Positions 21,031-32,048 are shown, numbered from the stretch's first letter. The stretch: 64,000 nt of DNA from Zoroaster sp. YZ-2022 (GCA_029582265.1 CM055837.1:16032369-16096368); one strand, 5' to 3'. Notes: a model not told the origin generated them from the letters alone. Program-made: numbers and translations.

Positions 21031-22790
21031 GCTATTTCCATGAATTTACTTAACATTCAATGACATTTGAAAGCGAGGTTGACCCTGGAAACAGACAAAA
21101 TTAGGCAGGTTACTATAATGAGCATGTACAGGAACACAACTTCTTGTATTCAGGGAATAAGACATAATATGGCTAACTCATGAATAAAGTGAATATGCAC
21201 CTGTAACTGCTGTAAAATTTGTACCAACACATTCGCTGAACAACCATTACAGTGATCTATACCGACTATGATAGTCACCCCTGATTGCCCTTTTCTTCGC
21301 TGGGGGCGCTAGTCAAAAGCCAGCTTTGAACACATGCCGTTTGCACTTTTCCTTGTAGCATAGCAAGTGAAGTCCACGAACTTTCATTGCTGTCCTACGA
21401 GAAAAAATGCTTGACTTGCGGTCTGGGATTACGCTCCAGCCTGCGAGTGTAACATTGAAATACACAGAAGTGGGGATCTTGAGACACTAGACAACACATC
21501 AGGCTAAAAGTAATTATATTAATAATTAAACAATAAGAGACAACGTTTAAATAACTGATTTATAAGCATGTATTCAAAAGGCAGTTGTTAAGTGTCAGTT
21601 GAAAATGTCGCTTGTGCAAAAATTTACTTGAATTTCGTACTTAGAACTTTCCAATATTAAATAAAACCTCGAGTTTCAGTGTTTTTATAAAACAAAGTTC
21701 GATTGTAATTAACATAAAAAAATCACCCTTTATGTTGATGTTTTTTTTCTTCAAATCAAAGCATGTGTTCTGGTTCTCTCTGTTTATTTATTTATTTAAC
21801 CTGAGGAAACCTTTCAGTGAAACACAAAGGTGGAGACAATACAAACAATGATATAAATACATTATTTTGGGCTATGACATAAATAAAGAGAGTTAAAGAA
21901 TATCTTATAGTAAAGCCAGTTATTACATTGCTAAGTCTTCGGTACTTTGGTATATCCCCATTATATCGTGTACATTTCACCCCATGCTAACATCACCTTC
22001 CTATTTGGCAGTCGGCGCGACAAAGCACAGACGAAGTTTGTATAAAACAATATAGAAAAACACCACCCAATGAATAAAAACAACAACTGTATACCTGGAC
22101 AATTACAGAGGCGGGCCTTGGTACCAATGGAAAAACAACTGGTTCCCCGTTGGGGGTGTACTTCCGGAGGTCACAGTGTCGACACTTTCGATATTTATCT
22201 CACCTTGAATTACGAAGAGACACCATTACATGCCGGTATGCCACAGGGCTTGTTATGTACGGCGGGTTCCAGAAATGAAATCAAAATTAAGGTCATTATG
22301 TTAAAAGACAAATTTAATTTCGTTAGCGTTTTCAGCGCAACGCTATGCCCCCTGACCTGTAGTCAAAACCTGGAGTGATTACCGCGTTATCAATCAATGC
22401 CGTAGTCATAATATTAATTTAATAGCCGTAATCGATTGCATTCTTTCCACTGGGGACTTTTCGCTGAGAAATGAAGAAAATGATTACAGGGTGTTAATGT
22501 TCAATGCTAAGCGAAAACATTGATCAAAATGTTGAAAACAAAATAACAAAATGGCAGCTATCACAGACACAAACATACCGGCCAGAATGAATATAATAAA
22601 GAAATAATAGTCATAGTATATACAATTGCCGTGAATCGGTATGACAAGGGTAATTACTTGGTTATAAGGGTTTGAAATGAACAAAAGAAATCGTAGAATG
22701 CATCAGCACTCATCGGACAGTGATCGAACGCTCATTTTGTTTGAACAAATGCATACATAATTGAGAGTGTTTCGCTCAGATTTTGGTAAA
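21031..22790. other. Non-coding intronic sequence
   Basis: Small ORFs (21792-21980, 22070-22378, 22484-22684) have no recognised domain. A (TTTA)n run at about 21782-21799 may be the edge of an old repeat. 22070-22380 is somewhat GC-richer. Confidence 0.35.
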
Positions 22791-22960
22791 CATTGAGGCG
22801 GGCGCAGGCGAGCGGGAACTCGCCCTAGCGTTTCCGTGTCTGCGCACAGGCTGGCCGTATTAAAATCCTGGATTGTGTATCACGTCGGGCCGCTATCAGG
22901 GGTTGGGGGCCGAGATAACTGTCCACCGTATCGCAAGAACATCTTACGTTTCTAACTTTG
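22791..22960. promoter_or_regulatory. GC/CpG-rich island
   Basis: Short, sharply bounded CpG-rich stretch with no repeat match. Candidate regulatory DNA, low confidence. Confidence 0.2.
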
Positions 22961-23640
22961 CCCCCTGACAGAAGAGGACATAATTATTTGCTCTAAAAAG
23001 CTCAATATGAAATTGATACTGCAAACCCTCATCACTAAAACACCAACATTCGCTATAAAAAGAAAGCAATTAACCAACCACCTGTTAAATCTATGTAATT
23101 GTTCTCTTTGTTTTCTCGATAAAAAAGTTGTCACTGCTAAGTGTTCAACTTTATACATGGGCCTTGGTTCCCCTTATATTGTATTAACATGATCTTACCA
23201 TGATTCACTATAACGGGACACCGCTATAGTGAAAACTCTATGAACCTCCTGATGATTGTTATAGCGGCGTTACACTGTATATTTCTTAATAGATGATGTA
23301 ACGTTGACGTAACAAGTTCAATTCTATTGAGAAATGCAATTAATATCCATTCCCAATTGAATATTATATTTTCTGTTTAGATTTTAGATAACAATAACTA
23401 AATACATTTGTGTTTACTGTTATTGCTACTATTGTTTTGCATATACCGTTTTTATTTTCCATTTAATTTGGAGTTATTGTTTCAAAATATCACTTTTTAT
23501 CCATTGCTCTTTAAAAATCAGGCTATTAATGTAGGTTTGAATGTCACAATTATTCTGCACTGTCTAGATGAAATATTTCTTGGTCATTAATTTTAATTTC
23601 CATTGCTTATTGGGAATGGAGCAAATGAGTTACTTTTCCC
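22961..23640. other. AT-rich sequence with a CGCTATAGTG-type repeat trace
   Basis: At 23208-23285 the phrases CACTATAACGGG, CACCGCTATAGTG and GTTATAGCGGCG resemble those at 57180-57260 and 57510-57600. This is an old dispersed repeat, possibly of Tc1/mariner-pogo type. No gene. Confidence 0.35.
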
Positions 23641-23900
23641 CACACCAAGGGAATTAGGAAATCACCAACCATTCTGTGTTTTGGGTTACCCCCATCGTAG
23701 GGGTATCTTCAGGGGGGACACGGCAAGCTCTTTGGCCAAGACAATGGCCTTAAACACACCGTGATCGCTCCCACGAACTGACGGGGACAAAACGTGATAA
23801 ACACCGGTTTACCAGGAAGACAATACTCGCGAACGGCACGATTTCCTCGTTTGCGCTGCCGCGCACCCATAACTGGCCAAAGATTATTTGGATGTAAAGT
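23641..23900. promoter_or_regulatory. Repeat-poor GC-rich island
   Basis: GC-rich non-repetitive stretch between two AT-rich flanks. No ORF. Candidate regulatory element only by composition. Confidence 0.2.
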
Positions 23901-24458
23901 TTTGGCAGAATTTTAATTTTGTCACGATGCTTTTTTCACTGCTTGTTAATATAAGAAGGGTGGTTTTATGTTGGGGATTGTCATTCGGTAGTTACATTTC
24001 AATGCGTTTGGATTTAACGCTGGGACGATACTGTGTTTTAATTGCAATGGAATGGTCTGAGTAAGTTATGAATCTAAAGTATTAATATGTTTTTAAGTGT
24101 AATTTTATCAAAATGTGTGTTATTCATTTACCTATCAGTGATCCACGATTCATTACACGAAGACAGTTGACATTGTTCTCATAATGCATTGTTCATGTGC
24201 GTTTACCATAATGGCCAAATGAAACGCCAAAAAGCAAACTTGATGATTTTTTACTTCACAACTTTTGCGAGGAGATTAAGCAACCATCAATTGCTATTCA
24301 CTGCACCGATTTCGCTTCTATAGGATTGAAGTCAAATGTAAGATTATTCCTAATCGATTAATTAAAATGATTAATAATTTAATGCACATGCATTACTATG
24401 GAATGTATTTGATAACATAACTACTTTTACAAAGAGTATTCCAATTGTTCCGTACACA
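23901..24458. other. AT-rich intronic spacer
   Basis: Nothing recognised. Confidence 0.4.
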
Positions 24459-24560
24459 ACTTGGGTGTTAAAATAAAATCAGTGGTGTAATTCCCTCCGT
24501 GTTTTTGTATTGAGTTGCCCAATACGAACAGCACTGGTGTAGTGTTTAACACTCCAGTTT
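24459..24560. mobile_element. CTGCA/TTAACACC MITE, copy 2 (degraded)
   Basis: TTGGGTGTTAAAATAAAATC and CAGTGGTGTAAT at the left are mirrored by GCACTGGTGTAGTGTTTAAC followed by ACTCCAG at the right. Terminal CTGCA bases are eroded. Confidence 0.5.
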
Positions 24561-24890
24561 ATAAATTAGTAGAACATCTCATCGCTTCCAATTTTGGGAA
24601 CAGTTTACAATGATGTCAACTGCCATTGCGAATGTTTTAAAAATCAATAAGTTTACTTAACCCATTTTAGTCATGTGTCATTTTCTGTTAGGCGTATATG
24701 GGTCGCTGTTTTTTCTTTTTCTTTTGCAGTACCCGGTATTTGTGTATTTATGACTTCGAATATTCTCGCGTCGAAATCCACTTAAACACCTCGATAACAC
24801 CTAAAGCACAGTGTCAATACTTAATGGCGGCTAACACAAAACCCCCCTTCTCACGGCAAACAGGCTGTGAAAAAAAAACCGCGATGAATT
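24561..24890. other. Non-coding intronic spacer
   Basis: T-rich run near 24709-24725. Nothing else recognised. Confidence 0.4.
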
Positions 24891-25140
24891 GATGACCAAA
24901 TATAGGACCAACTCGCACCGGTCCAGCCCCATCTTGTCCAGGCCTTCCCATCGCCCGGCGTCACTTGAGACGATAATAGCCCCGTCGCGTTCCGGCACGA
25001 CAGCGATTTCTTGCACTCCAACATAACCAAATAACTCCCTAGTGGAGATGGAAAACAAACGCCTTCTCTCCTAACTCGCGTCGAACAAATATTTGACATG
25101 ATTCGGGGAGGGGATTGGGGATAGAAGATAAATATAGGCA
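24891..25140. promoter_or_regulatory. GC-rich island with unassigned minus-strand ORFs
   Basis: Minus-strand frames at 24831-25058 (75 codons) and 24851-25141 (96 codons) overlap. The first (segment VPERDGAIIVSSDAG) has a protein-like composition, but I cannot place it. Either an unrecognised exon or a regulatory island. Confidence 0.2.
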
Positions 25141-25770
25141 TGATTTCGGGTAAATTCTTATTTTTTTTGAGTACAACTTATGTTTTTACGGTAAAAACAT
25201 CATGAAGGATTGCTCGGGCTTTGCGTGATAGACTATGCGTCACTGAAAATTGTGTCGTTGTTATGACAAGGTCCGTGGTAAATTCATTAAGGTGCCGGTG
25301 CTTTATTACTGAGTAACATGCGATCGCGATTCTGTTCACTGAATTTTGTCATTTCAAAGTATGCATGCCCTTCTACAAGGAAAATAATACTTGTGATTAA
25401 AAAGAAATTGGCCAGGAATCACTGGTGAAATATTTTTAAAACACGGGCAATTCATCTTTAAGATAATTAAATTTATTGTTTTGTTTGTTACAATTGATTT
25501 GATTATCGCCCTTATATATTATGTACATCGTCGCTGTTGTGTTTGTATTCACAGTTCGATCAAAAATGGTTCAAGTGATTGGAAAATCAAATAAAATGTG
25601 TTCTTGCTTTGGGCTTTTGTGTTGTATAAAATTGTCTGGTGGTTTCGACTGACATTATTTAAAGGCTGATCTTAAGCCCTGGACTATTTGTAACATGTAC
25701 GACAAATCCCCCCATACAATTGCATTTGTATCAAATCGCAAACTCGTAATTTCAACTAACAAGCCAAACA
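25141..25770. other. AT-rich intronic spacer
   Basis: Nothing recognised. Confidence 0.4.
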
Positions 25771-25935
25771 CGGCGGGACTATCAGGCCGGCTCGATTCAC
25801 TCGCTTCGTCTCACTAAGTGAGAGCATTATCTACCGTTTTAGGGTTCTCCCAGCGGACAACCGGTTTCTAAAAGAGAAGGAGGGGTCAGCTGAAATCGGC
25901 TTCCCGGGATTAGGGTTCTTGCTTCGGTATATGTG
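25771..25935. promoter_or_regulatory. Compact GC-rich island
   Basis: CpG-rich, no repeat match. Contains CTCACTAAGTGAG, a short near-palindrome near 25810. Candidate regulatory DNA. Confidence 0.22.
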
Positions 25936-26579
25936 TCCTCAGAGACCCCTATACTGCCGTGACAACGCTTTGTGCATATGTAGCTTTACCCTTTTATATA
26001 CATAGAACGCAATTTAGGCTACAAGGCTATATATCAACCAGACATAGTCTTATAAAGACAATAGCCTTCCGTCCTTGTATAGTATTTTCTTCTGTCATTT
26101 TTCTATACTGGTAGTTCTATGGGCTTATAAGAACGCTAAACAAGGCTTAATAATAGACTCGTACCATATCAAAATAACTTACATTTTCGAAACCTGAGTC
26201 TAAATTAAAAGGCAGTAGGCCTACACGTCCTTGTTAATTGGTTTAAATTTAAAATGAAAGGGATGTTATTCCATTGAGAGCTCCATAGAACAGTTATAAG
26301 CTTTTCGGAATGTGATACATGTACCTGTTCAACTATAAGTATATTTTTCAAAAAATTATATAATTATTGCCAAGCAATGCTAAGATTGATTTGCCGTGGT
26401 ACATTTGGAAAGGAGAAATACAAGGATTTTTTTTTTGAAATTCTTTACCACATCACGTTTAAGAATGTTGCTTGTCGAACAGTAAAAATGTGGGATGAAT
26501 ATTTCACCGTCGTAAACCCAATTTATAGTTTTGTTTTGATCGGTTATGTTGTCCTCCGTATTGTTCGGATTATGTAAGC
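25936..26579. other. Non-coding intronic sequence
   Basis: TAGGCCTA at 26216-26223. Nothing else recognised. Confidence 0.4.
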
Positions 26580-27010
26580 GTGAATTTTAATCATCATCAG
26601 TTCACAGGTGTCAAGGTATGGTGGATGAGGCCGTGTGTCAGTGGGCATGATGTCATCATATCTCCAGTAATGCACATTTGGTATAAAAGTCACTATATAC
26701 GCTTGTTTAAAATTCGAAAAACCATGATCACAGTTTTACATGAAACGTACCGGTATAAAGTTGATGTTGATATCAAACATTTCTTTAAATACCTCCGTAT
26801 AAGGTACTATCATTTTAGTAAAAAATCCAAATACAGAAAGTCCACACTGGAATGAATACGAACTATCAGAAAACATTTTCAGTCGTTTCTTGTTACACAA
26901 TATAAAAAAAAACCTGAAACTTTCTCAGGTTGGTTGTTATGTAAAGTCTCTGTAGGCCTATCGTGAGTGTTATCAAGTGTGGATGCATTTACAGACATTT
27001 AAACAAACGT
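26580..27010 (-). mobile_element. Sat81 element, array-less copy
   Basis: In minus orientation the tail block (GATATCAAACATTTCTTTAA, near 26770) and core (ACCTGAAACTTTCTCAGGTT near 26911, then GGTTG) end at GTGTGGATGCATTTACAGAC. The 91-codon plus frame at 26580-26855 is a translation of the repeat and parallels the minus frame at 12850-13095. Confidence 0.6.
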
Positions 27011-27220
27011 GTACAGCAAATAGCACCATCATTACATATTTTGACTGCTTTTGTTTAAAAAAAATCGTTCATAGTGCAGAGAATCATATTGCTGCACTAT
27101 AACTGTGGAAATTATTGTGGTTTGAAAGTCAGATGAAACAAAAAAAAACTGGGAATTACTGGCTTTGAGTCAGTCCCAAGTGCACATCTGAATTTGAATT
27201 TCTCAGTCTATAAACACGTT

Positions 27221-27340
27221 AAGTAAGGCTAATTGCGGTGACACCATGTGAAATTTTCTATTGAGTAGTAATTGGTTCTGAAAAAAACTGGAGGTTTTCA
27301 GAACTAATTAATACTCAATAGAGAATTTCACATGGTGTTA
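27221..27340. mobile_element. Foldback element, copy 1 (right arm truncated)
   Basis: Left arm 27221-27295 begins AAGTAAGGCTAATTGCGGTG and ends AACTGGAGGTT. Right arm 27296-27340 is the inverted TTCAGAACTAATTAATACTC block. The arms are the same sequence as the retroelement end at 20907, joined as an inverted pair. Confidence 0.7.
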
Positions 27341-27595
27341 TATCACACAAATCGGGGCAATGTGGCGCCTGCAACCTCTAACTCGTGAAAGTCTGACACC
27401 TTTGTGCCATACACATTCATGGTAAACTGTGTATAGGTGTTGGACTTCTCTTTATAAGGTTGTAGTATGCAGAGAGCTTTCTCTGTATACCATGGTATAA
27501 CAAAAGTGTGTCAAGCTAACATTTCAAATAGGCCTAATTCAAATGAAGCTGGCAAAGGGCTTAGGGGTATTTCAAATCCAAACAACAAACACATA

Positions 27596-27748
27596 TAACA
27601 AGCATCTATAAGTAAGACTAATTGCGGTGACACCATATGAAATTCTCTATTGAGTATTGTAACCTCCAGTTTTTTTCAGAACTAATTACTACTCAATAGA
27701 GAATTTCACAAGGTGTCACCGCAATTAGTCTTACTTAACAAGCATCTA
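27596..27748. mobile_element. Foldback element, copy 2, with 13-bp target-site duplication
   Basis: A 125-bp inverted pair (27611-27735) begins AGTAAGACTAATTGCGGTGA and ends with its complement. Both sides carry the direct repeat TAACAAGCATCTA (27596-27608 and 27736-27748). The centre is asymmetric: the left arm stops at TTGAGTA while the right arm includes AACCTCCAGT. A 13-bp duplication fits target-primed reverse transcription better than cut-and-paste transposition. Confidence 0.8.
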
Positions 27749-29284
27749 ATTCCAATATTTTGAATACATGAACATTTTCAAACGGCACAGCTATTTAAAC
27801 ATTGAAATTACGTTATTGGTAACAAACAAACAATTCACGCTGAATTGGTTTTACTCAGATGACAATCGACATCTTCTTTTGGATTTTCAAATATGCAATT
27901 CAAACAAAACGCATCTGTTTATTGAGTTGGTAAATTGATGGAAAAGCCACCTTTCCTCCAAATGGATACCCGTGAATTTGTGGTTTTCAAGAAACTCTTT
28001 AAATTGTCAACATGCTCAGATTTATGTTCATTCTTCAGTTTGTGTTCAAGAATATCTAAGTGGTGACAAGTGACAAAGAGCTTCCCATCTGGTCTGCACT
28101 TTAGTTTTTACCTCTGATACTCCATGCTATACGGACTACTGCAATTTCCCCAAAGTAACACCAATAACACAAACAAAAAACATGTGTATAATGTTACTTT
28201 GTGGCAATGCTGTTGAACCATCCATGATTGAACTTAAGAAATATGTAGACATTCATACAAAATGTTGACTTGAATTTAGCCAAAGTTTTACATTTCTTTT
28301 CTCGAAAAGAAAATGATGTATGTCACTATTGCCAAGATATGTTTTCGTTAGATTTCTGCAAAATAGTTTATCAAAGGCAAAATATCGTTTTTTAAAGTTG
28401 AATTGCTTTCACGAACAAAATCAAGAATGGTTTTGTTTGTAAGGATTCATTTCACACAACAAATTTTGTTTGTACATTTTTTAATGTTTATTTTTCACCT
28501 CTTTTTTTTGCGCCATGAATTTGTGAGAATAAGTATTGTCATTATGACTATAGTTGTGAATTACGAAACATGCTCAGATGGATATTGTACTGGGAACAAA
28601 ATGAAACGAAATCATACTTGTTTCAGGTGCAGTAGGGCATAACGAAGCAATGCATTGGTTAGGACATGTTTGGCCTTGCTGTGATTTTCCTCGACCATGA
28701 CAGAGTACAAAAAGTTCACTTGTGGGCCATTGTACCACAAAGGCATGCGGCGCATGCGAGCAAATACCGTAACCACCGGTACGGTTTGGGGACAAAATAG
28801 GTAAGTTACCCTGCTACAAGACGATGTCCCTCCGGGGCTGGTGTATACATGAGATTATAGACCCCAAGAAGTTATTTTGCTAGCTTTAAACAACGAAGTT
28901 TTCAGGTTGTCACCTAATACTAGAAAAACTTGATAATTGCAGGGAGGTGATGTATCAGATAATATGCTTTGAGGTTGTTGGTTTAGCTGTCTGCATTGCA
29001 GAATATGAATATATGAATTACAGTGTGGGTTACAATAGTGAATGCAGACAATTTTAGTCCACTGTTGTTTGAATAAGTTTTGTTAACTTCAGTATCTACC
29101 CGATTTCAAAATCACTGAATTATTATCTGTAAGGTTATACTTGATTTGAGGATTCATTTAAAAACACAATTTACCCTGAGAAATTATGCTTCTCCGACGT
29201 GCTTTCATTTAAGAGAACCCATAACAATTAGTCAAATTTCAATCGCTATGCTGCTGTAAAACTAATGATTTGAGATCGAAAAAT
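27749..29284. other. Non-coding intronic sequence
   Basis: ORFs of 73-79 codons at 28403-28795 on both strands are unrecognised. No repeat family assigned. Confidence 0.4.
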
Positions 29285-29636
29285 GGTCAGCTTACCGGAT
29301 TCAAGTTCTGGTGTTAGCAACATAATGTGGGTTCGAATCACGGCCGTGACATTTGTGTCCTTGAGCAAGACACTTAATCATAATTGCTTCTCTCCACCCA
29401 GGGGTTAAATGGGTACCTGTGAAGGCAGAGTTGGTTTGCTCTATATGCGCTAGAAATGGCAGCAATTGAGTTGTATACTCCCCAGGGAGCTGAGATGGTT
29501 TCAGGAATGATTTATGAGCCTTATGAGCCTTATGAGCAGGGATAATAATATAATGCGCCTTGAGCACCACTTAGTTGGTGGATACGTGCGCTATATAAAT
29601 CCACACATTATTATTATTATTATTATTATTATTTAT
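29285..29636 (+). mobile_element. tRNA-Leu(CAA)-derived SINE, copy 1 (5' truncated)
   Basis: Starts within the tRNA-like head (CAGCTTACCGGATTCAAGTT), carries the B box GGTTCGAATC, the body with CCTTGAGCAAGACACTTAAT and CCCAGGGGTTAAATGGGTAC, and the 3' GGATACGTGCGCTATATAAA with an (ATT)n tail. The A box is missing. Reads directly into copy 2. Confidence 0.88.
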
Positions 29637-29640
29637 TAAT

Positions 29641-29999
29641 GTCGTGGCCGAGCGGTCTAGCTTACCGGACTCAAGTTCTGGTGTTAGCAGCAGAATGTGG
29701 GTTCGAATCCCAGCCGTGACACTTGTGTCCTTGAGCAAGACACTTAACCATAATTGCTTCTCTCCACCCAGGGGTTAAATGGGTACCTGTGAGGGCAGAG
29801 TTGGTTGATTAGCCCTATATGCGCTGTAATGGCAGCAATTCAGCTGTATACTCCCCAGGGAACTGAGATGGTTTCAGGAATGATTTATGAGCCTTATGAG
29901 CCTTATGAGCAGGGTAATAATATAATGCGCCTTGAGCACCACTCAGTTGGTGGATACGTGCGCTATATAAGTCCACACATTATTATTATTATTATTATT
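29641..29999 (+). mobile_element. tRNA-Leu(CAA)-derived SINE, copy 2 (full length)
   Basis: The head opens GTCGTGGCCGAGCGG, containing an exact A box TGGCCGAGCGG. A five-pair anticodon stem with loop CTCAAGT (anticodon CAA) follows, and then an exact B box GGTTCGAATCC. The acceptor stem is short by several bases, so it cannot act as a tRNA. Body and GCGCTATATAAGTCCACACA end with (ATT)n, as in copy 1. Head-to-tail insertion after the tail of copy 1. Confidence 0.92.
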
Positions 30000-30044
30000 T
30001 AAAAAATTCACCTGAAACTTCACATATAAGTGTATAAGTATATC

Positions 30045-30125
30045 CAACTTCACATAAAGTTGGATTTAACTTTTAAAATGTGTTGAATTAAGATTCAACA
30101 GTTAGATTTAACGTAACTACGTGTT
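30045..30125. repeat. Direct-repeat partner A
   Basis: ATAAAGTTGGATTTAACTTT followed by TAAAATG, then GATTCAACAGTTAGATTTAA, recurs at 30596-30680 in the same orientation with few changes. The pair encloses about 470 bp of AT-rich sequence. Confidence 0.75.
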
Positions 30126-30595
30126 AACTGATTCACGTGAAAATTCACGTACCAGTGCCCTAAAAATTACAAAAAGTTCCCAATATTTCCGAAAGTCTTC
30201 TAAAATATTATATATTTATATATTTATTTTTTTAAAGGGAATGTATAACATTGGTAATTACAAATTGATCAAATGAACGAAATATAAAAATATATACATG
30301 GTATAAAGTTGTTGCAAGTATCAGTTATACTGAGATATGGTTCCGTCTAAAATTCTTGAAGAAAAAATAACTGTTTTCTCGAATTTCCAAAAAGAACCAT
30401 TTCTGGCAAAATTTAGTAAATCATTATAACATATAAAACCGTTATAAGTTTTTAGACGTTTTCTCAAACACATGAGCACGTATTTGGATGAAACTTGTAC
30501 GGGTTTGTTATAATAAATTTCTTAAACAATACAATGTACTCTTAAAAATGAAAATATTAATTCAACATTTAAAGATTTTGGTCAGCGACAACTCT
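30126..30595. other. AT-rich sequence between direct repeats
   Basis: A single Sat81-like trace (AAAGGGAATGTATAACATTG followed by GTAAT, near 30234) is the only recognisable element. Confidence 0.4.
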
Positions 30596-30690
30596 TTATA
30601 AAGTTGGATTTAACTTTTAAAATGCGTTGAATTGCGATTCAGCAGTTAGATTTAACTAAAGTTAGATTGAACGTAAATACATGTTAACAC
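30596..30690. repeat. Direct-repeat partner B
   Basis: Second copy of the 30045-30125 sequence, extended by TAAAGTTAGATTGAACG. The paired copies could be remnant LTR-like ends or tandem insertions of a short repeat. Confidence 0.75.
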
Positions 30691-31085
30691 TTTCTTGGAA
30701 TTAAATTTAACTCAATAAAGATTTGTCACTGACTGAACACTTGTATGGTTTATTCAATACTTTGGTTTTTAGAGTGTGGTTGAAATGGATGTACGGTTCC
30801 AAAAAACAATATTGTATAGGCTATACCTCCCCTTTAATCTATAACCTATGCTAGGGATTGACAGGGGAAGATAGGGAAGGACGTTCAGTGACTTTCCTTG
30901 AAATTTGACAGTCTTGAATCATTTGACAGCAATTTTTCTTACTAACTGTGCAAACATTGCATTCGGCCTATAGAATATCCCACCAAAATAGGGTAATATA
31001 TTATATAAACCTTGCCACGATTGACCTCCTGAACCGATGGCGCGCCCATACGCTCGTAAAAGTTCTGACCTCCTTCAAGGCAAAC
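30691..31085. other. Non-coding spacer
   Basis: Nothing recognised. Confidence 0.4.
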
Positions 31086-31885
31086 ACATAACATTGGTAA
31101 ATTTGCTTCTATGAGTATGCTTACTCTCTTTGAATCAAGATATACATTGAAGGGAAGGTACAACATTGGTAATGTTGGCAAAACTGCTTCTTTGAGTATG
31201 CTTACTCTCTTTGAATCAAGATCTACATTGAAAGGAAGGTACAACATTGGTAATGTTGGCCAAACTGCTTCTATGAGTATGCTTACTCTCTTTGAATCAA
31301 GATATACATTGAAGGGAAGGTACAACATTGGTAATGTTAGCAAAACTGCTTCTTTGAATATGCTTACTCTCTTTGAATCAAGATCTACATTGAAAGGAAG
31401 GTACAACATTGGTAATGTTGGCCAAACTGCTTCTATGAGTATGCTTACTCTCTTTGAATCAAGATATACATTGAAGGGAAGGTACAACATTGGTAATGTT
31501 TGGCAAAGCTGCTTCTATGAGTATGCTTACTCTCTTTGAATCAAGATATACATTGAAGGGAAGGTACAACATTGGTAATGTTGGCAAAACTGCTTCTATG
31601 AGTATGCTTACTCTCTTTGAATCAAGATATACATTGAAGGGAAGGTACAACATTGGTAATGTTAGCAAAACTGCTTCTTTGAGTATGCATACTCTCTTTG
31701 AATCAAGATCTACATTGAAAGGAAGGTACAACATTGGTAATGTTGGCCAAACTGCTTCTATGAGTATGCTTACTCTCTTTGAATCAAGATATACATTGAA
31801 GGGAAGGTACAACATTGGTAATGTTTGGCAAAGCTGCTTCTATGAGTACGCTTACTCTCTTTGAATCAAGATATACATTAATCAT
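31086..31885 (+). repeat. 81-bp satellite array, about 9.8 units, with higher-order structure (Sat81 copy 4)
   Basis: The largest array. Monomers differ at AGATATACATTGAAGGG versus AGATCTACATTGAAAGG and at TTGGCCAAACTG, TTAGCAAAACTG or TTGGCAAAACTG. A monomer with an inserted T (GTTTGGCAAAGC) occurs at 31496 and again 325 bp later at 31821, that is four 81-bp units plus one base. Four consecutive monomers thus form a higher-order unit. Frames stay open on both strands (for example plus 31111-31539, minus 30942-31490). Confidence 0.95.
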
Positions 31886-32000
31886 CCAACCTGTGAAAGT
31901 TTCAGCTTATTATGTTGTGTAGAAAAGGGTATTGATTGTTATATTATGGAAGTTTTAGAAAGACAAATATTAGATTTGATTTGGTTTGAAAATGTTTCAG
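31886..32000 (+). mobile_element. Sat81 core following array copy 4
   Basis: ATCCAACCTGTGAAAGTTTC and AGCTTATTATGTTGTGTAG follow the last monomer, matching the other copies. The tail is then lost. Confidence 0.7.
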
Positions 32001-32048
32001 ACTGAAATTCACTCTGAAATTCTCTCTGAAATTCACTCTGAAATTCAC
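32001..32048. repeat. 12-bp tandem repeat (TCTGAAATTCAC)4
   Basis: Four copies with one substitution. Confidence 0.9.

Noticed and set aside
29301..29570. 89-codon ORF repeated at 33540-33809
   Set aside because: The near-identical peptides are translations of two SINE copies.
29641..29721. Functional tRNA-Leu gene
   Set aside because: A and B boxes are intact, but the acceptor stem is shortened and the sequence runs into a SINE body and (ATT)n tail; the same head recurs in several copies.
31111..31864. Long repetitive ORFs in the 81-bp arrays, both strands
   Set aside because: A 27-codon unit without stops keeps frames open automatically. Single-base insertions inside the arrays break the frame without consequence.
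31086..31885. CRISPR-like direct repeats
   Set aside because: No unique spacers: the repeats are contiguous 81-bp monomers, and the genome is eukaryotic.
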